Shown: piece after piece, positions 1 through 5,329 of the stretch | Layout: each line of letters opens with the position of its first letter | Position numbering within the stretch: position 1 is the stretch's first letter | Assembly: GCA_002308775.1 (NCBI GenBank) | Contig: DBVT01000022.1 | Span: 34,940 to 40,385, forward strand | Source of the DNA: Mageeibacillus sp. UBA1257 | GTDB taxonomy: Bacteria; Bacillota; Clostridia; UBA1212; UBA1257 | Length of the DNA: 5,446 nucleotides | Direction of reading: 5' to 3' | Translations under genes and position numbers: made by a program | The notes under the pieces: model-generated | What the model saw: only the letters and a program-made list of their open reading frames with translations | What the model was told of the DNA's origin: nothing | Database searches by the model: none

Positions 1-462
1 GGCGAGATATGCGTCCAGAGCGACTCGCTTTCCCCCGGTTATGTGAACAATGAAAAGAGGACAGCCGAAGTATTTGTCGACAATCCGGCAGATAAAGGTC
101 ATATGATCTACAAAACGGGCGATCTTGCGACGACAGATGACGAAGGAAACCTTTATTTTGTATCGAGAAAGGATTTCCAGATCAAGCATATGGGCTACAG
201 AATAGAACTCGGAGAGATCGAAGCGTGCGCCGCGTCGCTTGAGAAAATCAGGGAAGTATGTTGCGTTTATAACGACAAAAATAGTAAAATAGTCATGTAT
301 TTCACGGGAGATATCTCGGCGCGTGAGCTCAGCAGCCATCTTAAAGAGAGACTTCCCAGATATATGATCCCGGGCAAGTTCGAAGCGTGCGATATTTTAC
401 CGAAGAACGGAACGGGCAAGATCGACAGAAAAAAACTCTACGACATGGAAATGAACGGCTGA
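1..462 (+). CDS. AMP-forming adenylation enzyme, C-terminal part (DltA-like D-alanine/amino-acid:carrier ligase), 5' truncated by window edge
   Basis: The frame is open from base 1, giving 153 residues of the C-terminal part of an ANL-superfamily ligase; the start lies upstream, so the GTG at 43 is internal. Visible core motifs, in order: an A6-like GEI...SPGY at residues 1-14; A7 YKTGDL at bases 109-126; A8 RKDFQIKHMGYRIELGEIE ending at base 222, where the hinge to the C-terminal subdomain lies; A9 LPRYMIP; and A10 NGTGKIDRK, whose catalytic Lys codon is 418-420. The DFQIK..GYRIEL wording is close to DltA proteins. The family activates a carboxylic acid as acyl-AMP and transfers it to a carrier-protein thiol in the cytoplasm. 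The carrier gene follows 23 nt downstream, supporting a stand-alone DltA-like ligase rather than a large NRPS, as does the end of the protein 11 residues after the KIDR motif. The substrate pocket is outside the window, so D-alanine is inferred, not shown. Confidence 0.9.
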   Translation, partial: GEICVQSDSLSPGYVNNEKRTAEVFVDNPADKGHMIYKTGDLATTDDEGNLYFVSRKDFQIKHMGYRIELGEIEACAASLEKIREVCCVYNDKNSKIVMYFTGDISARELSSHLKERLPRYMIPGKFEACDILPKNGTGKIDRKKLYDMEMNG

Positions 463-485
463 TACGTCAAAACGGAGGATGAAAA

Positions 486-722
486 ATGATAAACGAAAAA
501 ATTTTAGAGATATTGAAAGAACTTCACGACGACGTTGATTACGGGAGCTGCGAGACTCTTATAGACGACAAGATACTCGATTCGTTTGACATAATCACAC
601 TTATTTCGGAGATCAGTTCGGAGCTTGATATAGTTATACCTGCGGAGAAGATCGTTCCCGAAAATTTCAATTCCGCGAAGGCTCTTTCAAAACTTGTCGA
701 GGAGCTTTCTGAGGATCAATGA
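486..722 (+). CDS. Acyl carrier protein (DltC-like, phosphopantetheine-binding)
   Basis: A 78-residue acidic protein with the helical pattern and size of DltC/ACP proteins (about 75-80 residues). The expected 4'-phosphopantetheine attachment serine is Ser33 in ILDSFDIITLI (codon 582-584), at the start of the second helix. DltC has DSM and many ACPs DSL at the same place, so DSF is a mild variant. The later IVIPAEKIVPENFNSAKAL segment matches the DltC-type D.P...F....W/F.S...I layout. The start is supported by GGAGG at 474-478, 7 nt before the ATG. It would receive the acyl group from the upstream ligase and present it to the MBOAT protein at the inner membrane face. Its stop overlaps the next start by 4 nt (ATGA, 719-722), which implies translational coupling. 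It could serve a substrate other than D-alanine. Confidence 0.92.
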   Translation: MINEKILEILKELHDDVDYGSCETLIDDKILDSFDIITLISEISSELDIVIPAEKIVPENFNSAKALSKLVEELSEDQ

Positions 723-2302
723 GTTTTACTTCATACGGATTCATAATATTTGCGGCAGCCGTATTGATGCTCTATTACATTTTGCCGCGCAGGATCAGAT
801 GGATACTGCTTCTGGTATCCGGTCTCGTCTTTTACGCTTTTTCCGGTGTAAAGGGCTTTTTCTTTATCATAGCGACGCTGATCACGATATATACGGCGAC
901 GTTTATCATCGACAGGATAAACTCTAAGGAATTTGACAAAAGCTCCTTTGAGCACGTTGAAGACAAAGATATAATAAAGGCCGCAAAGGATAGATTCAGA
1001 TCTGAACAAAAGAGAAATACCGCGATCGTGACTGCCGTTTGCGTGGTGATCAATCTGGCGTTGTTTCTTCTTGTCAGATTTTCATCTCTTATCGCTGTTT
1101 TGGGAATATCATTTTACACGCTTCAGTCGTTCGGCTATCTTTTTGACGTAAAGAGAAAAAAGTATCCGAGAGAAAAGAACTTTTTTAAATTTGCTCTGTT
1201 TCTGACATTTTTTCCGCAGCTTGTGCAGGGCCCGATCAACAGATACGATCTGCTTTCAAAGACGTTATATGATGGCGCCGAGGGGAGAGACAAGTTCAAA
1301 GATATTTCTTTCGGTCTTCTCAGGATGGCATGGGGTTTTTTCAAAAAACTCGTCATTGCAGACAGGATATCGATAGCTCTCGCTTCGATAGTCGAAGCAA
1401 AAGGAGAAGGTATTTATGTGCTTGCTGCGGTGCTTTTTTACGCGATGAGGCTTTACGGAGATTTCACCGGAGGAATCGATATAGCTCTCGGCTTTTCAAG
1501 GGCTCTCGGAATAGAAATGAGCGAAAATTTCGAAAGACCTTATTTTTCAAAATCGATCGCGGAATTCTGGAGAAGGTGGCATATCACTCTCGGAACATGG
1601 ATGAAGGATTATATTTTCTATCCGATAAGCGTTTCGAAGCTAAGCCTTAAGATATCGAAATCAGCCCGTCAGCGCCTCGGAAACGGGCTGGGCAAAAGGA
1701 TTCCCGTTTATCTGTCCACGATAGCTGTCTGGCTTTTAACGGGCCTCTGGCACGGTCTGGCGGCCAATTTTATAGTCTGGGGACTTTTGAACTGTTTTAT
1801 CATCCTTATTTCTCAGGAATTCGGTCCGCTCTATAAAAAATTCAAGATGAGATTCCCTAAAATAAAAGGCAGTGTCATCTACGGAATATTCGAGACGGTC
1901 AGAACGTTTTTCCTCATGGGATTTTTGAGGATGCTCGATGTTTATACAAATGTCCGAGAATATTTCTCGAAGCTTTTCGGCATATTCTCGAATTTTATTC
2001 CCGACGGTTTTACATTTTCATCATTCGGACAGCTTGGACTCAAAACGTCTGATTTTATTATAGTGTTCGCCGGGTGCGCATTGATATTCGCCGTAAGTCT
2101 GATAAATGAGATATTAAGCAAAAAAGGCACGTCACTTGAGAATATGCTCTCAAGAACGGGAGAAGGATCCTCATCTGAAGGCAGGCTTTCGGCTTCTGCT
2201 TTGGTGCCGATCGCTGCAGCTGTTTTGTTTGCGGTCGTTATAATATTCGGCGCTTACGGCAGGGGATTCGACATCCAGGACTTCATCTATACGAGATTTT
2301 AA
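719..2302 (+). CDS. MBOAT-family membrane O-acyltransferase (DltB/AlgI-like) with C-terminal DltX-like extension
   Basis: A 527-residue polytopic membrane protein. Membrane segments are apparent near residues 5-23, 27-42, 45-64, 101-119, 122-141, 155-170, 231-246, 329-341, 347-366, 391-406, 444-465 and 493-513. MBOAT signatures are SFYTLQSFGYLFDV (131-144), FPQLVQGPI (165-173), DFTGGIDIALGFSRALGI (248-265), RPYFSKSIAEFWRRWHITLGTWMKDYIFYP (273-302, the W-R-R-W-H block with His288) and TGLWHG (341-346), whose His345 is the expected catalytic histidine. The family accepts an acyl group from a carrier and passes it across the membrane to a cell-surface acceptor pathway. It is about 120 residues longer than typical DltB and closer to AlgI length. 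The extra part carries two more membrane segments and ends in DFIYTRF, resembling the acyl-acceptor tail of DltX. The start overlaps the carrier stop, with GAGG (711-714) only 4 nt upstream, so coupling probably drives initiation. The exact acyl acceptor is unknown. Confidence 0.95.
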   Translation: MSFTSYGFIIFAAAVLMLYYILPRRIRWILLLVSGLVFYAFSGVKGFFFIIATLITIYTATFIIDRINSKEFDKSSFEHVEDKDIIKAAKDRFRSEQKRNTAIVTAVCVVINLALFLLVRFSSLIAVLGISFYTLQSFGYLFDVKRKKYPREKNFFKFALFLTFFPQLVQGPINRYDLLSKTLYDGAEGRDKFKDISFGLLRMAWGFFKKLVIADRISIALASIVEAKGEGIYVLAAVLFYAMRLYGDFTGGIDIALGFSRALGIEMSENFERPYFSKSIAEFWRRWHITLGTWMKDYIFYPISVSKLSLKISKSARQRLGNGLGKRIPVYLSTIAVWLLTGLWHGLAANFIVWGLLNCFIILISQEFGPLYKKFKMRFPKIKGSVIYGIFETVRTFFLMGFLRMLDVYTNVREYFSKLFGIFSNFIPDGFTFSSFGQLGLKTSDFIIVFAGCALIFAVSLINEILSKKGTSLENMLSRTGEGSSSEGRLSASALVPIAAAVLFAVVIIFGAYGRGFDIQDFIYTRF

Positions 2303-2322
2303 GACAGGAGAGATGTTAAGCT

Positions 2323-3354
2323 ATGGCAGGCGCAAAAACTAAAAAAGCTATAAAGATACTGATCTCCGTTCTTTGCGCGGTTCTGATATTCTGCGTATTG
2401 ATCGCCTTTTTTACCAGACTCGTAAAACCGAAATACATGACAGATGTTATAGAAGGATCATTTGTCGGCGAATATTATAAAGAAGAAGTCGGTCACGATC
2501 TGATATTCCTGGGCGACTGCGAAGCGTATGAAAATATTTCTCCTGCGGCTTTATGGGATGAATACGGCATATCTTCATATATCCGCGGAACGCCCCAGCA
2601 GCTCGTTTGGCAGTCGTATTATCTTCTCGAGGAAACTCTCAAATATGAGCATCCGAAATGCGTCGTTTACAACGTTCTGCCGATGAAGTACGGTGAGCCT
2701 CAAAGCGAGGCATATAACAGACTTACTCTTGACAATATGAAGCTTTCCCTAACTAAGATCAAAGACATAAAAGCTTCGATGACAGAAGATGAGAAGATGG
2801 CAGATTATATTTTCCCCGTTTTGAGGTATCATTCCAGGATAACTGAACTCACGGACGAAGATTTTGATTATTTCTTTAAAAGCGAACTCAGATCTTACAG
2901 CGGATATTATTTGCGCACTGAGGTAAAACCTGTAACAATGATACCGGACAAGATACCGCTTGCCGATTATTCGTTCAGCGACAAAGCGTGGGAATACCTC
3001 GAAAAAATGAGAGAACTTTGCGAAAAAGAGGATATCATATTTGTGCTCATGAAGGCTCCGAGCATATATCCCGTATGGTATGACGAATGGGATAAGGCGA
3101 TATCTGATTATGCCGCAAAAAACGGTCTTGATTACTATAACTGTCTGACAGACGCAGAGAAGATCGGCATCGATTTTCAGAATGACACATACGACGGAGG
3201 CCTTCATCTGAATGTTTACGGAGCAGAGAAGATGTCCTCCTATTTCGGTAAAATCTTCCGGGACAGATACGGCGTTCCGGACAGGAGATCGGAAGAGCCC
3301 TATTCATCCGTCTGGAATGAGAAACTGAAGATTTACAATGAGGCGAAAAAGTGA
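2323..3354 (+). CDS. Membrane-anchored SGNH/GDSL-like hydrolase or transferase (DltD-like role), GDC in place of GDS
   Basis: A 343-residue protein with a short basic N-terminus, one membrane segment (about 9-30) and a large extracytoplasmic domain. Features resemble SGNH/GDSL enzymes. A strand DLIFLGDCEAYENISP (59-74) has the GD-x motif at the nucleophile position, with Cys66 (codon 2518-2520) instead of Ser. Block-like KCVVYNVLPMKYGE (114-127) follows, and near the C-terminus NDTYDGGLHLNVYGAEK (287-303) offers His295 with Asp291 or Asp288 as partner. In Dlt systems DltD takes over the acyl group outside the cell and completes its transfer to lipoteichoic acid; position directly after the MBOAT gene suggests an equivalent role. 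It is shorter than DltD (about 400+ residues) and not clearly DltD by sequence. The start has AGGAG at 2306-2310, 12 nt upstream, which is long, but the ATG at 2313 is in another frame and stops quickly. Gap to the MBOAT gene is 20 nt. Confidence 0.85.
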   Translation: MAGAKTKKAIKILISVLCAVLIFCVLIAFFTRLVKPKYMTDVIEGSFVGEYYKEEVGHDLIFLGDCEAYENISPAALWDEYGISSYIRGTPQQLVWQSYYLLEETLKYEHPKCVVYNVLPMKYGEPQSEAYNRLTLDNMKLSLTKIKDIKASMTEDEKMADYIFPVLRYHSRITELTDEDFDYFFKSELRSYSGYYLRTEVKPVTMIPDKIPLADYSFSDKAWEYLEKMRELCEKEDIIFVLMKAPSIYPVWYDEWDKAISDYAAKNGLDYYNCLTDAEKIGIDFQNDTYDGGLHLNVYGAEKMSSYFGKIFRDRYGVPDRRSEEPYSSVWNEKLKIYNEAKK

Positions 3355-3360
3355 TATACT
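3332..3360 (+). promoter_or_regulatory. Predicted sigma-A promoter with extended -10, inside the end of the SGNH gene
   Basis: TTTACA (3332-3337) and TATACT (3355-3360) are separated by exactly 17 bp and each matches consensus at 5 of 6 positions. TGA at 3352-3354, the stop codon of the SGNH gene, places TG one base before the -10, making an extended -10 element. Transcription would begin near 3366-3368, about 27 nt before the lipoprotein start at 3394. This suggests the lipoprotein-PHP-DUF1294 genes can be transcribed independently of the acylation cassette. Confidence 0.6.
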
Positions 3361-3393
3361 TCCTTCGTATTTTATTAAGGAGACTTTAAGCTT

Positions 3394-3957
3394 ATGAGGA
3401 ATAAACTTTTCAAGAAGATAATGGCGGTAGTTGTTGTGGCTATGGCCGTTATTTTAATTTTTGCAGGATGTAAGATCGGCTCAGGTGACACTGACAGTAC
3501 AAAGGGACCGAAGCAGACGAGCACGCCTGTACCGGCAGTTCAAAAGGATCTTGCTGACAAAGAAGGATATTACCTTTCGAAAAACGGAACAGATATCTAT
3601 CTCGGAGAAGATTTTGCAAAATACAAAGACGCGCTCGGAGACGCCTTGAACTATTTCGAGGCTCCAAGCTGTGCATTTGAAGGAATGGACAAGATCTATT
3701 ATTATTCCGGATTTGTGATCTACACATTTCCTGACGAGGATATCGACAGAGTGCTTTCGATAGTCTTATCTGACGATCTTACGAAGACTAATGAAGGCAT
3801 ATTTATCGGAAGCGCAAAGGATGACGTAGTCGCAAAATACGGCGAAGTTTCCCGGGATACAGACAGTTCGCTGATCTATGAAAAATCAAAAACAAAACTC
3901 ATTTTTATACTTAACAGTGACATGGTGAGTTCGATCCAATACTATTTTGACGAATAA
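3394..3957 (+). CDS. Small lipoprotein of unknown function
   Basis: A 187-residue predicted lipoprotein. It has a basic N-terminus (MRNKLFKK), a hydrophobic stretch at 9-24 and a lipobox-like IFAGC, with Cys26 (codon 3469-3471) as the lipidation site. The Phe at -3 is less usual than Leu. A Ser/Thr/Gly/Pro-rich spacer (29-50) should lift the mature domain off the membrane. The folded part (about 55-187) contains LGEDFAKYKDALGDALNYFEAPSCAFEG in two stretches, a single Cys93, alternating strand-like segments (KIYYYSGFVIYTFP; RVLSIVLSDD) and a final GIFIGSAKDDVVAKYGEVS, reminiscent of the G-S...V...YG pattern of small envelope domains such as BamE-like folds, though I cannot assign it. The start follows AAGGAG (3377-3382) by 11 nt. 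It ends in tandem TAA stops. A surface-exposed role is inferred from the lipobox only; no enzymatic motif is seen. Confidence 0.85.
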   Translation: MRNKLFKKIMAVVVVAMAVILIFAGCKIGSGDTDSTKGPKQTSTPVPAVQKDLADKEGYYLSKNGTDIYLGEDFAKYKDALGDALNYFEAPSCAFEGMDKIYYYSGFVIYTFPDEDIDRVLSIVLSDDLTKTNEGIFIGSAKDDVVAKYGEVSRDTDSSLIYEKSKTKLIFILNSDMVSSIQYYFDE

Positions 3958-3971
3958 TAAAAGGAGACATT

Positions 3972-5012
3972 ATGGAAAAGATTCTGTACGGCGACAGGAA
4001 AAATTTTTATAAGGCAAATCTTCACGCTCATTCGACCTATTCCGACGGTCGTCTCACACCCGAAGAGGCAAAAAAAGCATATATGGAGCACGGATATTCG
4101 ATCTATGCTTTCACGGATCACGAATATATGAAGGACCAGAGTCATCTTACTGACGAAAACTTCCTTGCGATAAACGGTTACGAGGTCTCCTTAGATACAC
4201 GAAGACCCGGCCCGAATCACGAAGATTACAAATTTGTCGTCAACTACCATCTGAATTTTTTTAAGAAGACGCCTGATGATCTCACACATGTTTTCTGGAA
4301 TCCGAAAAATCCCTGGACAGGCGATAAGGATGTTATCGCCAATGCGAAATATGTGGGCGAGATCGTAGATAAAAAGTTCGATGTCGATTTCGCAAACGCA
4401 ATGATAAAGGCAGCTCACGAGAACAATTTTCTTGTATCTTTCAACCATCCCAGATGGTCGATGCTGAGCTATGAAGATTATATAGGACTTGAAGACCTCG
4501 ATTTTCTCGAGATATACAATACGGGCTGTGTTTTGTCGGGCAATGATGACTACGTTCCTCAAATATATGATGAGTTTTTGAGAAAAGGTAAGAGGCTCTG
4601 GTGCACTGCGACAGACGACAACCATAACGTTGACGGCCTGATTAATGAGTCGTTCGGCGGATGGATAGTGGTCAACGCCGATAAACTCGATTACGGACCT
4701 GTATTCGAAGCGCTTGAAAACGGACGATTTTACGCGTCAACGGGCGGAGTGATCGACAAGATCGTATTTGAGAAGATCAATGACAATGAAGGTTGGATCA
4801 CAGTAAAATGCGGACCTGCCAGAAATGTTTTCTTTACAACGGGAACGAGAAACGCGAGATACTGGCTTATGGATAAAAATGTCGGACCTCTCACGGAAGC
4901 ATATTTTAAGGTATTCGCGGATGACGACTATGTGAGGATACAGCTTGAGGATATGGAAGGCAACCACGCTAACTCTCAGGCGTTCTATACGGACGAGCTG
5001 TTTAAAGACTGA
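3972..5012 (+). CDS. PHP-domain metal-dependent hydrolase (CehA/McbA-like)
   Basis: A 346-residue protein without a signal peptide, hence cytoplasmic. The metal-binding PHP motifs are complete: NLHAHSTYSDG (16-26; His18, His20, Asp25), FTDHE (47-51; Asp49, His50), GYEV (69-72; Glu71), a candidate His93, FNHPRWS (157-163; His159) and TATDDNH (212-218; Asp216, His218). PHP enzymes use two or three metals, usually Mn, Zn or Fe, to cleave phosphoesters and sometimes nucleic acids or carbamate-type bonds. After the metal site comes FEALENGRFYASTGG (about 244-258) and a beta-rich C-terminal part, the arrangement of CehA/McbA-type PHP proteins rather than of the YciV/RNase AM nuclease, which has a different insertion. 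The real substrate cannot be predicted. AAGGAG (3961-3966) lies 5 nt before the ATG, and the lipoprotein stop is 14 nt upstream, so the two are co-transcribed. The stop overlaps the next start by 1 nt. Confidence 0.92.
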   Translation: MEKILYGDRKNFYKANLHAHSTYSDGRLTPEEAKKAYMEHGYSIYAFTDHEYMKDQSHLTDENFLAINGYEVSLDTRRPGPNHEDYKFVVNYHLNFFKKTPDDLTHVFWNPKNPWTGDKDVIANAKYVGEIVDKKFDVDFANAMIKAAHENNFLVSFNHPRWSMLSYEDYIGLEDLDFLEIYNTGCVLSGNDDYVPQIYDEFLRKGKRLWCTATDDNHNVDGLINESFGGWIVVNADKLDYGPVFEALENGRFYASTGGVIDKIVFEKINDNEGWITVKCGPARNVFFTTGTRNARYWLMDKNVGPLTEAYFKVFADDDYVRIQLEDMEGNHANSQAFYTDELFKD

Positions 5013-5293
5013 TGGAAGGACTTTTTTACGCGCTTGCGGCGCTTAGTTTGATTTCTTCTATAACAGCATTTATTCTTTACGGCATAGATAAGAGGAGAGC
5101 TGAAACGGGAAAATGGAGGATCAGGGAAATCGTCCTGATCCTCTTTGCCGTTTTTGGAGGCGCTCTGGGGGCTGTTCTGGGCATGTTCGCTTTCAGACAT
5201 AAAACTAAACGCTGGTACTTCTATCTCGCGAATTTCGGGGCTCTGGCGGCCTCTGCGGCGGTTTTAGGTTTTCTGTATTTCACAACATTCTGA
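5012..5293 (+). CDS. DUF1294 family small membrane protein
   Basis: A 93-residue protein with three membrane segments (about 4-23, 39-60, 70-90). It carries the family signature in full: FILYGIDKRRAETGKWRI.E (20-39) in the first loop, then GGALGAVLGMFAFRHKTKRWYF (49-70) with the invariant-looking R-H-K-T. Length is normal for the family. No biochemical role is established for DUF1294 as far as I know. The ATG shares its A with the stop of the PHP gene (TGATG, 5010-5014) and no good Shine-Dalgarno precedes it, so it is probably made by re-initiating ribosomes. It is the last gene of the operon. Co-localisation with the PHP hydrolase may be functional or only convenient. A strong inverted repeat sits within the coding region (5116-5143). 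Confidence 0.93.
   Translation: MEGLFYALAALSLISSITAFILYGIDKRRAETGKWRIREIVLILFAVFGGALGAVLGMFAFRHKTKRWYFYLANFGALAASAAVLGFLYFTTF
5116..5143 (+). repeat. Perfect 10-bp inverted repeat within the DUF1294 coding region
   Basis: GAGGATCAGG (5116-5125) and CCTGATCCTC (5134-5143) are exact reverse complements separated by 8 nt. G·U pairs at 5126/5133 and 5115/5144 would extend the RNA stem to 12 pairs with a 6-nt loop. It is followed by TTT, then GCCG, then TTTTT (5151-5155), so it lacks an immediate uridine tract. The DNA encodes the conserved WRIREIVLIL segment, and the repeat may be an accident of that protein sequence. Confidence 0.8.
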
Positions 5294-5296
5294 AAT

Positions 5297-5329
5297 TCTG
5301 CGGATCATTTGCCGGCAGGTCTTTTTTTT
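5297..5329 (+). terminator. Probable Rho-independent terminator of the lipoprotein-PHP-DUF1294 operon
   Basis: Starting 4 nt after the DUF1294 stop, CTGCGG (5298-5303) can pair with CC-G-GCAG (5312-5318, one bulged G at 5314), leaving an 8-nt loop. The stem is directly followed by GTC and eight T residues (5322-5329). Position, GC-rich stem and T tract fit an intrinsic terminator. The bulge makes it weaker than ideal. TGCCGGCA (5310-5317) within it is a palindrome without a loop and would not form a hairpin alone. Confidence 0.6.

Noticed and set aside
43..45. GTG at 43 as the start of a short ligase-like gene
   Set aside because: The same frame is open back to base 1 and encodes the GEI...GY motif, so this is an internal Val codon of a gene entering from the left.
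694..927. A + strand open frame overlapping the carrier and MBOAT genes
   Set aside because: It is out of frame with both, and the 4-nt ATGA junction explains the region fully; the translation is Arg/His-rich and unlike a real protein.
2749..3207. A 152-codon open frame on the - strand opposite the SGNH gene
   Set aside because: It lies wholly inside a well-supported + strand gene, has no recognisable domain and no ribosome binding site I could see; its length follows from the codon pattern of the sense gene.
4191..4625. A 144-codon open frame on the - strand opposite the PHP gene
   Set aside because: It overlaps the metal-binding core of a complete PHP protein, and its translation shows no domain. 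It is best explained as an antisense shadow.
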